NCBI GenBank assembly: GCA_045579195.1
Contig: JAZNLR010000101.1
Span: 1 to 22,154 of the forward strand
DNA length: 22,154 nt
Origin: JAZNLR01 sp045579195
GTDB lineage: Bacteria; Bacillota; Clostridia; Christensenellales; CAMQZB01
Reading direction: 5' to 3'
Position 1 is the stretch's first letter. The number at the start of each line of letters is the position of its first letter. Below the pieces are notes generated by a model that worked only from the letters and a program-made list of their open reading frames with translations, searched no databases and was not told the origin of the DNA. The position numbers were made by a program, and so were the translations under genes. This document shows, in pieces, positions 8,980 through 16,524 of this stretch.

Positions 8980-10113
8980 ATGATTTATCGCGAATTTGGA
9001 AAAACGGGAATCAAGGTCTCTTCGCTGGGCTTTGGCTGTATGCGCCTGCCGATGACGACGGTGGGAGAAAAACGTGTTGTTGACGACGAGAAGACGGGCG
9101 AGCTTTTGCAGCGTGCGTTCGACCTTGGCGTGAATTACTTCGACACGGCGTGGATGTACTGCGAGCATGACGGTCAGCGCGCGGTCGGGAAGGCCATCAA
9201 GCCCTTCCGTGACAAGATCTATCTCTCCACAAAAAGCCCGATGTATCTCATCAAAAAGACGGAGGACTTCCGGGATTACTTGATGCGTGCCCTTGAGCAG
9301 ATGGACGAGAGCTATATCGACTTTTACCATTTCCACGGCATCAACTTAAAGACCTTTGAAGAGCAGATTTTGCCGCTCAAGCTCATCGACGAAGCGGAAA
9401 AACTCAAGAGTGAGGGGCTTATCCGTCACCTTTCCTTTTCGTTCCACGACGATGCGAAACATATGAAGACAATTGCAGACGCAGGGGTGTTCTCCAGCGT
9501 TCTGTGCCAATACAACCTCATCGATCGCGCCAATGAGGAGTCCATTGCGTACGTTCACGACAAGGGGCTCGGCGTCGTCGTTATGGGGCCGGTTGCGGGC
9601 GGAAATATCTCCGCAGGCGGAGAAAAACTTCTCTCCCGCTTTGACACGACCGCAAAGACGGCGGAAGAACTTGCCTTCCGCTTTGTTCTCGGGAACAAGA
9701 ACGTCAGCGTTGCGCTCTCCGGTATGCAGAACCTTGAGATGTTGGAAGAAAACGTTCGCTATGCCGAGCTTGCAGACAGCGTTGGAAACGCGGAGTTCGT
9801 CGGCCTGCAGGACACGATCGATGAGCTTGTTTCTTTAAGGGAACTCTATTGTTCGGGCTGTAAGTACTGCGACGTGTGCCCCAAAGGCATTCAGCCGTTC
9901 AGACTCTTCCGCGCATACAACAAGTGGAAGGTCTGGGGCATCGAAAAGGATTTGCGTGAGCTTTACGCGAAGATGAAGACGGATGATAAAGGTGCAAAGA
10001 TCGATGCGTGCGTTTCGTGCGGAAAGTGCGCTTCCCGCTGTCCGCAAAACATCAAGATCGCCGAGATGATGAAGACCCTTGACGAAAAGGTGAGGAAGGA
10101 ATTTAACTTCTAA
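8980..10113 (+). CDS. Aldo/keto reductase with C-terminal double Fe-S cysteine domain
   Basis: 377 residues. The N-terminal TIM barrel opens MIYREFGKTGIKVSSLGFGCMRLP and carries the aldo/keto reductase tetrad D55, Y60, K85 and H119 (FDTAWMY, STKSP, FYHFHG). The C-terminus holds two cysteine clusters: C291-x2-C294-x2-C297-x2-C300-P and C344-x2-C347-x2-C350-x3-C354-P, the ferredoxin-like pattern of the COG1453 type, expected to bind [4Fe-4S] clusters. Such proteins are predicted NAD(P)H- or ferredoxin-linked oxidoreductases, common in strict anaerobes; substrates are generally unknown. The ATG at 8980 is one base after the kinase TAA, so translation is almost certainly coupled; the longer in-frame start at 8905 lies within the kinase gene and is rejected. 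The pairing suggests the two enzymes may act on one pathway, but the sequence does not say which. No terminator is visible after it. Confidence 0.92.
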   Translation: MIYREFGKTGIKVSSLGFGCMRLPMTTVGEKRVVDDEKTGELLQRAFDLGVNYFDTAWMYCEHDGQRAVGKAIKPFRDKIYLSTKSPMYLIKKTEDFRDYLMRALEQMDESYIDFYHFHGINLKTFEEQILPLKLIDEAEKLKSEGLIRHLSFSFHDDAKHMKTIADAGVFSSVLCQYNLIDRANEESIAYVHDKGLGVVVMGPVAGGNISAGGEKLLSRFDTTAKTAEELAFRFVLGNKNVSVALSGMQNLEMLEENVRYAELADSVGNAEFVGLQDTIDELVSLRELYCSGCKYCDVCPKGIQPFRLFRAYNKWKVWGIEKDLRELYAKMKTDDKGAKIDACVSCGKCASRCPQNIKIAEMMKTLDEKVRKEFNF

Positions 10114-10154
10114 AAATGGAAACGAAAGTTGCGAGGTTGCAAAGAGAAATCGCC

Positions 10155-10183
10155 TTGCAAAGCGAAGATTTCCGTGTTAAAAT
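10155..10183 (+). promoter_or_regulatory. Extended -10 promoter upstream of the oligopeptidase
   Basis: TTGCAA (10155-10160), 17-base spacer, TAAAAT (10178-10183), preceded by TG at 10175-10176 (extended -10). Transcription would start near 10190. Read-through from the kinase/reductase operon is also possible because no terminator lies between. Confidence 0.7.
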
Positions 10184-10210
10184 TACGAAAAAGACTGAGA
10201 GGAGAACAAA

Positions 10211-11881
10211 ATGAAGATATCTGAAATGCCCTATGAAAGACTGGACCTTGCCGCAATTTCTGAGCGCCTTCAGAAAGCGATCGCCGATTTTCAGGCGGCA
10301 AAGACGGCGGAAGAACAGGTGAAGATCTACCGCGACGTCACCGAACAGATTGCGGACGAACAGACGATGTACGCTCTTGCAAGCATCCGCTTTTCATTGA
10401 ACACCGAAGATGAGTTCTATGAGAAAGAGAACGAATTTTATGACGAGAATCTGCCCATTTTGAGCGCACAGCTCAATGCGTTCCAGAGAACGGTTCTCGC
10501 ATCACCTTTCCTGCCCGAGCTTGAAAAGAGCTTGGGAAGCGTCGTGATCAGCACGTTCCGCAATTCCGTCAAGGCGATGGACGAAAAGATCATCCCGGAC
10601 CTTCAGGAGGAGAACGCGATCGTCACGGAGTACGAAAAGCTGATGAGCACAGCAGAAGTGGAATTTGACGGAAAGAAGATGACCGTTCCCGAGCTTGGAA
10701 AATATAAAATGTCTCCCGACCGTGAAGTGCGTGCAAAGGCGTATGAAGTGCACGGAAAGTTCCTTGAGAGCATCTCCGAAACGGTGGACGACATCTTTGA
10801 TCGCTTGGTGAAGGTCCGTGACCGCATGGCGAAGAAGATGGGATATGAAAACTTCGTCGAGATGGGATATTACAGAATGAACCGCATTGGGTACGGCAAG
10901 GAAGATGTGCAGAACTTCCGCGACAACGTGGAAAACCACATTCTGCCCGTCGTTCAGAAGATCAACGAGCGCGTGAAGAGTGAGCTCGGAATTGACCAGA
11001 CGATGCTCTATGACTTTGGCGTGTTCGTAGCAGGCGGCAATCCGCGCCCGGAGGGCTCCGTGGAGGAGATCTTTGCGGCAGGAAAGCAGATGTACCACGA
11101 GATGGGCGAAGTGACGGGAGAGTTCATCGATGCGATGCTGGAGGCAGATGCCTTTGACGTCATCGCAAGAAAGGGAAAGAGCGGCGGTGGATACTGCTCG
11201 TACCTCCCGAAATACAAACAGCCGTTCATCTTCGCGAACTTCAACGGAACGAGCGGAGACGTGGATGTTTTGACCCACGAGGCAGGGCACGCGCTCGCTG
11301 CGTACGCTTGCCGTGACCTCTTCGTTGACGACCAGGAGTACGGCATGGAGACTGCGGAAACGCACTCGATGTCGATGGAGTTCTTTGCGCATCGCTGGCT
11401 GGATCTGTTCTACGGCGACAAGGCAGAGACCGCACGGTACTGCCACTTGGTGGACGCGCTTTACTTCTTGCCGTACGGCGTGATCGTGGATGCCTTCCAG
11501 CACATCGTCTATGAAAACCCTGAGATGACCCCGGCAGAGCGCAAAGAGGCGTACCTCGCGCTTGAGAAGAAGTACCGCCCGTTCCTTTCGATGGAGGGCA
11601 TGACGTACTTCGATAAGGGAACCAGATGGCAGTACCAATCGCACATCTTTGGCAGCCCGTTCTATTATATTGATTACTGCTTGGCGCAGTCGGTTGCGCT
11701 TCAGTTCTATCTTGCGTCTCGAGAGGACTTTGACGATGCGTTCAACCGCTATTTCGCGTTCCTCAAGAAGGGCGGAACGAAGCCGTTTGCAACCCTCGTG
11801 AAAGAGGCAGGAATGAAGAATCCGTTGGAGAGCGGAAGCCTTGCTGACATCGGTGTGAAGGTGGAAAAGATCCTCTTTTAA
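10211..11881 (+). CDS. pepF: M3 family oligoendopeptidase (PepF-like)
   Basis: Cytoplasmic zinc metallopeptidase that degrades short peptides. 556 residues, in the range of the M3B oligoendopeptidases of Bacillota. The zinc site HEAGH is at residues 356-360 (LTHEAGHALAAYACRD). The downstream metal-ligand helix ETAETHSMSMEFF follows after about 20 residues, matching the M3 pattern in which a glutamate of that helix is the third ligand. Other family features are SGGGYCSYLPKYKQPFIFANFNGT just before the zinc site and the C-terminal substrate region WQYQSHIFGSPFYYIDYCLAQ. The start follows AGGAG (10200-10204) by 6 bases. It has its own promoter and no obvious functional link to neighbours; peptide recycling is the likely role. 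No terminator is clear in 11882-11919. Confidence 0.93.
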   Translation: MKISEMPYERLDLAAISERLQKAIADFQAAKTAEEQVKIYRDVTEQIADEQTMYALASIRFSLNTEDEFYEKENEFYDENLPILSAQLNAFQRTVLASPFLPELEKSLGSVVISTFRNSVKAMDEKIIPDLQEENAIVTEYEKLMSTAEVEFDGKKMTVPELGKYKMSPDREVRAKAYEVHGKFLESISETVDDIFDRLVKVRDRMAKKMGYENFVEMGYYRMNRIGYGKEDVQNFRDNVENHILPVVQKINERVKSELGIDQTMLYDFGVFVAGGNPRPEGSVEEIFAAGKQMYHEMGEVTGEFIDAMLEADAFDVIARKGKSGGGYCSYLPKYKQPFIFANFNGTSGDVDVLTHEAGHALAAYACRDLFVDDQEYGMETAETHSMSMEFFAHRWLDLFYGDKAETARYCHLVDALYFLPYGVIVDAFQHIVYENPEMTPAERKEAYLALEKKYRPFLSMEGMTYFDKGTRWQYQSHIFGSPFYYIDYCLAQSVALQFYLASREDFDDAFNRYFAFLKKGGTKPFATLVKEAGMKNPLESGSLADIGVKVEKILF

Positions 11882-11919
11882 AAAAACACAGAAAAATCAC
11901 ATATGCAATCCTTGAAAAA

Positions 11920-11949
11920 TTGACAAAGTGATATGAAAAGGAATAAAAT
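11920..11949 (+). promoter_or_regulatory. Promoter of the ABC exporter operon
   Basis: Perfect TTGACA (11920-11925), 18-base spacer and TAAAAT (11944-11949). The predicted start point is about 11956, which is inside the left arm of the hairpin described next. Confidence 0.8.
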
Positions 11950-11952
11950 AGA

Positions 11953-11983
11953 ATTACCGCAGTTTTGTGCTGCGGTAATCTTT
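11953..11983 (+). promoter_or_regulatory. Leader hairpin in front of the ABC exporter genes
   Basis: Perfect 10-bp stem ATTACCGCAG/CTGCGGTAAT (11953-11962 with 11970-11979) and 7-base loop, followed by CTTTCGTTTT. At the DNA level the arms could bind a dimeric repressor next to the -10 box. As RNA they would form a 5' hairpin or a weak terminator. No exporter regulator gene is adjacent, so the mechanism is open. Confidence 0.6.
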
Positions 11984-12011
11984 CGTTTTGAAAGGACCTT
12001 GGAGGCAAAAA

Positions 12012-13748
12012 GTGTCAAAGATTCTGAAATATCTTTCAAAATACGTCCCGATGATCGTCGGTTGCGCGATCCTGTTGTTTACGCAGGCAATGTGCGATCT
12101 GGCGCTTCCCGATCTGATGTCAAAAATCGTTTCGGAAGGCATTGCTGTCAGCGATATGGACGTCGTTTACCGCTACGGAGTGGAGATGCTGATCTATTCC
12201 TTCGTGTGTTCCCTCTGCGCTGTGGGCGCAGGATACCTCGGCGCACGCGTTGGCTCGGGATTTGCGCGCAACTTAAGACGCGCAGTCTTCCGCAAGGTCA
12301 GCTCGTTTTCCAACAATGAATTCAACAAGTTCTCTGTTGCGTCGCTGATCACGCGCAGCACGAACGACATCACGCAGGTGCAGATGTTCACCGTCATGTT
12401 CCTTCGCCTTGCAATGTTCGCCCCCATCATGGGAATCGGCGGCGTCATCAAGGCGATCCAGAAGGGCAACGGAATGAGCGATCTTGCGATCGTCATCATC
12501 ATTGCCGTCGTCACGCTCGTCATCTTGCTCGGCGGACTCTTGCTCATCGTACATCCGCGCTTTACGAAGCTGCAAAAACAGGTGGATAAGCTCAACTTGA
12601 CCGCGCGTGAGGCACTCAACGGAATGACGGTTATCCGCGCTTTCAACACCGTGGAGGCGGAAGAGGCGCGCTATGACGGCGTCAACAAAGACCTCACAAA
12701 GATGGCGCTCTTCGTCAACCGCGTGATGGGCCTTATGAACCCCATCATCAATCTCATTATGAACGGCGTTTCCATTGCCGTCATTTGGGTGGCATCCCGT
12801 TCGGCAGGCAATATCGTTGAGGTTGCGAATATGATGGCGTTCTTGCAGTATGCAATGCATATCATCATGTCCTTTATGTTTGTTTCTATGGCGTTTATGA
12901 TGTTCCCGCGCGCGAACGTTTCTGCAAATCGCTTGGGCGAGATCGTGCAAACAGAGGTTTCCATCTTCGATCACGAGGGCGCGATCGAGGCAAAGGATAT
13001 GGAAGGTGTCGTTCGCTTTGAAAACGTCAGCTTCACGTATAGCGAGGGAGAAGCGCCTGCAATTGAAGATATCTCGTTCGTTGCAGAGCCCGGAAAGGTG
13101 ACCGCGATCATCGGCGGAACAGGCTCGGGAAAGAGCACGCTCATCAATCTCTTGCCAAGACTTTACGACGTGACGGAGGGAAGAGTTCTCATCGACGGGC
13201 AGGACGTCCGCGGTTTTACACTCTCTTCGTTGCGTGAAAACATTGGATTTGTTCCGCAGAAGAACGTTCTTTTCTCCGGAACGGTGGAATCCAACTTAAA
13301 AATGGGTGTTCCGGATGCAGATGAGGCGTCGCTTGACGATGCGATTGACGTTGCACAGGCGCGTGAGATCGTTTCAGCACACCGTGACGGAATCAAGCGC
13401 GAGATCGCGCAGGGTGGCTCAAACGTCTCCGGCGGACAAAAACAGCGCCTTTCTATCGCGCGCGCACTGGTCAAGAAATGCCCGATTTACGTCTTTGACG
13501 ACAGCTTCTCCGCGCTTGACTTCAAGACGGATGCCGCGCTTCGCCGTGCGTTGAAAGAGCGCACCGAGAAGAGCACGGTCATCATCGTGGCTCAGCGCGT
13601 CGGAACGATTATGTCCGCAGATCAGATTCTCGTCCTTGACGACGGCAAATTGGTCGGCAAGGGGACGCACGAAGAGCTTATGAAGACGTGTGAAGTCTAT
13701 GCGGATATCGCAAAATCACAGCTTTCAGAGGAGGATTTGAAACGATGA
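12012..13748 (+). CDS. ABC half-exporter with degenerate ATPase site (MdlA/YheI-like)
   Basis: 578 residues: an N-terminal six-helix membrane domain, then an ATPase domain. GTG 12012 is chosen as the start because GGAGG at 12001-12005 is 6 bases upstream and the protein then begins MSKILKYLSKYVPMIVG, typical of this family; an in-frame TTG at 11988 lacks a site. ATPase motifs: Walker A GGTGSGKS (368-375), signature VSGGQKQR (472-479), Walker B VFDDSFSALD with Asp497 where the catalytic glutamate normally is, and Gln528 (VAQRVGTI) in place of the H-loop histidine. These two substitutions mark the non-catalytic site of heterodimeric exporters such as TM287/288 and BmrCD. It overlaps the next gene by 4 bases (ATGA) and surely pairs with it. 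The substrate is unknown; the family includes multidrug and lipid exporters. Confidence 0.93.
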   Translation: MSKILKYLSKYVPMIVGCAILLFTQAMCDLALPDLMSKIVSEGIAVSDMDVVYRYGVEMLIYSFVCSLCAVGAGYLGARVGSGFARNLRRAVFRKVSSFSNNEFNKFSVASLITRSTNDITQVQMFTVMFLRLAMFAPIMGIGGVIKAIQKGNGMSDLAIVIIIAVVTLVILLGGLLLIVHPRFTKLQKQVDKLNLTAREALNGMTVIRAFNTVEAEEARYDGVNKDLTKMALFVNRVMGLMNPIINLIMNGVSIAVIWVASRSAGNIVEVANMMAFLQYAMHIIMSFMFVSMAFMMFPRANVSANRLGEIVQTEVSIFDHEGAIEAKDMEGVVRFENVSFTYSEGEAPAIEDISFVAEPGKVTAIIGGTGSGKSTLINLLPRLYDVTEGRVLIDGQDVRGFTLSSLRENIGFVPQKNVLFSGTVESNLKMGVPDADEASLDDAIDVAQAREIVSAHRDGIKREIAQGGSNVSGGQKQRLSIARALVKKCPIYVFDDSFSALDFKTDAALRRALKERTEKSTVIIVAQRVGTIMSADQILVLDDGKLVGKGTHEELMKTCEVYADIAKSQLSEEDLKR

Positions 13749-15931
13749 GTGAAAAGAGAACAACTCCTCCGCCGCGTAGAATGGGTCCTCCGGGAAGAGG
13801 CCCGATGATGCCGGGTGAAAAGGCAAAGGACTTCAAGGGAACCCTTCTTAAGCTGATGCGTGCGCTGAAGGGCAATTTGGCGTACGTCATTCTTTCCTTC
13901 CTCTTTGCGATCGGCAGCGTCTTTTGTGTTTTGAATATGCCCAACGTGCTCGGAAGTGCGACTGACGAGCTGATGGTGGGCGTTATGAAAAAGGAAGTTT
14001 ATCAGCAGGTCAACGGGCTTTACGGCAGCTTTGACGAGGCAAAAAAGGTCATGGAAGAAGTGATGGAAAAGCCTGAGTTTTCGGAGCTTGACGAAAACGC
14101 GACTCTTGCGACCTTTGCAGAAAAGGGGTGGGTTTCCGAAGAGAGACTGGAAGGCCTCGGAACGTGGAAGGATGCTAACGTCAAAACGGTTCTTGGGCTT
14201 ATCAAGATGGGTGGCCTTCCGCGCTTTGACACCGTCCGCACGATGGTGACGGCGATGGGGGAAACAAATCCCGATGCGATGGCTTTCTTTGAGAGCATTC
14301 CTGAAAAGTACCGTGAGGCTGTTCTTGACACGAGCCTTGCCGCGATGCCCGAAGTGGATGTCGACGAGATCTTGCGCATCTTAACGTTGCTCATTCTCTT
14401 GGTTGTTACGTCCGCAACGCTGAATTACGTGCAGACCTTCCTGCTCTCCACTGTGGCGCAGAGAATGTCGTACCAATTCCGCAGAAGTCTCAATCTGAAG
14501 TTTAGCAAGCTTCCGCTTTCGTATTACGACAATACCACGACGGGTGAGGTCATGAGTCTTTTGACCAATGACGTCGACACCATTTCCAACTCACTCAACC
14601 AATCTTTGGCGCAGTTGCTCTCTTCCATCACGCAGCTTGTGGGCGTTCTGATTATGATGCTTCGCATCAGCTTTGTGATGACGATTGCCGCAATCGTCAC
14701 CGTTCCGCTTTCGTTGCTCGTGATGATGACAGTCGTCAAGAAGTCGCAGAAATTCTTCTTGGCGCAACAAAAGTTCTTGGGACACGTCAATGGACACATC
14801 GAAGAGATGTTCGCCGGCCACAACGTCATCACGCTGTTCAATGGGGAAGAGCGCTCCATCGAGGAGTTTGAAGAGTATAATGACAAGCTCTATGAATCGA
14901 ACTGGAAGGCACAGTTCCTCTCCGGCTTGATGATGCCCGCAAACAACTTTATCGGAAACGTTGGGTACCTCGTCACCTGCGTTCTCGGCGGATATCAGGT
15001 CATCAGCGGCAACATTACCGTCGGAAACATCCAGGCATTCACGAGTTACATCCGTCAGTTCAACAACCCCATTTCGCAGATGGGCAACATTATGAACACG
15101 TTGCAGTCCACCGTGGCAGCGGCGGAGCGCGTGTTTGACTTCTTAGAGCTTCCGGAGGAGGCGGATGAAGGAGATCTTCTTTCCGAAGAGGTGCGCGGCG
15201 ACGTCACGTTTGAGAACGTTGCGTTCGGATACCGCCCCGACCGCATCATCATCAAGAACTTCTCCATCGACGTCAAAGCGGGCGACCATATCGCGATCGT
15301 CGGCCCGACAGGCGCAGGAAAGACCACCATCGTCAAGCTGTTGATGCGTTTTTACGACCTCAACGGCGGCAGGATTCTCCTCGACGGCAAGGATGTCACA
15401 GCCTTAAAGCGCGGCGAGCTTCGAACACAGTTTGGAATGGTCTTGCAAGACACGTGGCTGTTCTCCGGCTCAATCATGGACAACATCCGCTATGGCAGAA
15501 AGGACGCAACCGATGAGGAGGTCATCGCGGCGGCGCGTGCTGCGTGCGCAGATCACTTCATCCAGACTCTCCCCGGGAAGTACGCATTCCAGATCAATGA
15601 GGAAGGCGGAAACATTTCGCAGGGACAGAAACAGCTCCTCACCATCGCGCGTGCACTTCTTGCGGATCCGAAAGTTCTCATTCTCGATGAGGCAACGAGC
15701 TCGGTCGACACGCGAACGGAGATGCTCATCCAGCGCGCAATGGACCGCCTGATGGAGGGAAGAACCAGCTTTATCATTGCACACCGCCTTTCCACCATCC
15801 GCGAGGCAAACACCATCCTCGTGATGAAAGAGGGGGACATCGTTGAACAGGGCAACCATAAGGAACTGTTGGAAAAGAACGGCTTCTATGCAGAGCTCTA
15901 TAACAGCCAGTTTGAAGGCCTCCCGACGTAA
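13745..15931 (+). CDS. ABC half-exporter, catalytic partner (MdlB/YheH-like), with external-loop insertion
   Basis: 728 residues, about 130 more than a plain half-exporter. It starts with a proline-rich cytoplasmic tail (TPPPRRMGPPGRGPMMPG, residues 7-24) and first helix (about 45-64). A mostly helical, charged insertion of about 130 residues (78-207) follows before the second helix, placing it outside the cell. The ATPase domain is canonical: Walker A GPTGAGKT (520-527), signature ISQGQKQ (624-630; Q replaces the usual first G), Walker B LILDEATSSVD with Glu649, and H-loop His680 (IIAHRLSTI). Together with the preceding degenerate subunit this forms one catalytic and one non-catalytic site. 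AGAGGAGG precedes the overlapping ATG, and a terminator follows. The loop insertion occurs in Clostridia YheH-type proteins as far as I know and may contact substrate or envelope. Confidence 0.93.
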   Translation: MSEKRTTPPPRRMGPPGRGPMMPGEKAKDFKGTLLKLMRALKGNLAYVILSFLFAIGSVFCVLNMPNVLGSATDELMVGVMKKEVYQQVNGLYGSFDEAKKVMEEVMEKPEFSELDENATLATFAEKGWVSEERLEGLGTWKDANVKTVLGLIKMGGLPRFDTVRTMVTAMGETNPDAMAFFESIPEKYREAVLDTSLAAMPEVDVDEILRILTLLILLVVTSATLNYVQTFLLSTVAQRMSYQFRRSLNLKFSKLPLSYYDNTTTGEVMSLLTNDVDTISNSLNQSLAQLLSSITQLVGVLIMMLRISFVMTIAAIVTVPLSLLVMMTVVKKSQKFFLAQQKFLGHVNGHIEEMFAGHNVITLFNGEERSIEEFEEYNDKLYESNWKAQFLSGLMMPANNFIGNVGYLVTCVLGGYQVISGNITVGNIQAFTSYIRQFNNPISQMGNIMNTLQSTVAAAERVFDFLELPEEADEGDLLSEEVRGDVTFENVAFGYRPDRIIIKNFSIDVKAGDHIAIVGPTGAGKTTIVKLLMRFYDLNGGRILLDGKDVTALKRGELRTQFGMVLQDTWLFSGSIMDNIRYGRKDATDEEVIAAARAACADHFIQTLPGKYAFQINEEGGNISQGQKQLLTIARALLADPKVLILDEATSSVDTRTEMLIQRAMDRLMEGRTSFIIAHRLSTIREANTILVMKEGDIVEQGNHKELLEKNGFYAELYNSQFEGLPT

Positions 15932-15946
15932 AACAGGAAAGAGCAA

Positions 15947-15981
15947 GGCCGCAGGCAAAAACCTGCGGTCTTCTTTTTTTT
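15947..15981 (+). terminator. Rho-independent terminator of the exporter operon
   Basis: 9-bp stem GGCCGCAGG (15947-15955) with CCTGCGGTC (15962-15970), one G-T wobble, loop CAAAAA, then TTC and eight T. It starts 16 bases after the stop. The stretch 15982-16099 that follows is A-rich and shows nothing I can name. Confidence 0.92.
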
Positions 15982-16099
15982 GAAGCACAAAATTGTAAAA
16001 AAGAATGCGTGTTTCGCGTTAAAAACAGGTAGAAATTCGGGAAAGAAGGAAGAGGACGAATTCTCTTACTTTAGAAGAAAAAGTCGGAAAAGGGCAAAG

Positions 16100-16128
16100 A
16101 AAAAGACCTTGCAATGCAAGGCCTTTTT
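16100..16128 (-). terminator. Terminator of the minus-strand DUF1292/lipoprotein genes, usable in both directions
   Basis: CCTTGC/GCAAGG stem (16107-16112 with 16116-16121), loop AAT, one A-C mismatch, extended by AAAAAG/CTTTTT. The flanking A and T runs make it work on either strand: it ends the minus-strand unit and can stop any read-through from the exporter operon. Confidence 0.88.
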
Positions 16129-16141
16129 GTTGTTTCTTTGA

Positions 16142-16459
16142 TTATTCCTGTTCTTCCTCGTCGAGAAGACGGTGATATTCTGCAAAGACGGCGTCAATGA
16201 TGTCGTCATCCAAGCAGAGCTCAAATTGCATTCCGCCATCGGGATGATCCTTGGTCAAGAAGACCAACGCTTCGTCTTCTTCCATTCCTTCGAGAAGCTC
16301 AACGGGTTGCAAGATGGAGTAAAAATTGCCCTCGTGTTCAATTCCTGCAATTTCGAGAAAGTCGACGTTCAATCCGTCTGCAGTTTGCAACGTGATGACA
16401 TCCTCATCAAAGTTCTCTTCGATCGCTTCCGAAACTTCCTTAACGTTTTCGTTGCACAT
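16142..16459 (-). CDS. DUF1292 family protein (YrzB-like)
   Basis: Small acidic cytoplasmic protein of 105 residues. It has the DUF1292 layout: DVITLQTADGLNVDFLEIAGIEHEGNFYSIL, then PVELLEGMEEDEALVFLT, then a C-terminal acidic helix ending DAVFAEYHRLLDEEEQE. The family is widespread in Bacillota, often next to yrrL/yrzL (ruvX-like) genes, and has no established biochemical function. Here it instead follows an orphan lipoprotein gene on the same strand, 65 bases downstream. ATG at 16457-16459 (read on the minus strand) has AAGGAG at 16468-16473, spacing 8. No separate promoter is obvious in the gap, so co-transcription with the lipoprotein is likely. It ends 14 bases before the two-sided terminator. 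Confidence 0.85.
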   Translation of the reverse strand: MCNENVKEVSEAIEENFDEDVITLQTADGLNVDFLEIAGIEHEGNFYSILQPVELLEGMEEDEALVFLTKDHPDGGMQFELCLDDDIIDAVFAEYHRLLDEEEQE

Positions 16460-16490
16460 GGTTCATTCTCCTTTTTGATTATTTATCAAT

Positions 16491-16518
16491 CGCCGCATGC
16501 GCGGCGGAAGATCCGCCG
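16491..16518. other. Two overlapping, mutually exclusive GC hairpins between the minus-strand genes
   Basis: CGCCGC (16491-16496) pairs with GCGGCG (16501-16506), and CGGCGGA (16502-16508) pairs with TCCGCCG (16512-16518). The two stems share 16502-16506, so only one can form. No T-run follows on the minus strand; on the plus strand TTTTAATTA follows the second stem. It may trim or slow transcription between the lipoprotein and DUF1292 genes. Confidence 0.5.
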
Positions 16519-16524
16519 TTTTAA

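Noticed and set aside
15982..16099. A-rich gap between the exporter and DUF1292 genes as a site for a small RNA or gene
   Set aside because: No promoter pair, open frame with a ribosome binding site or strong stem was found; only a weak 5-bp inverted repeat around AAGAG/CTCTT (about 16049-16068).
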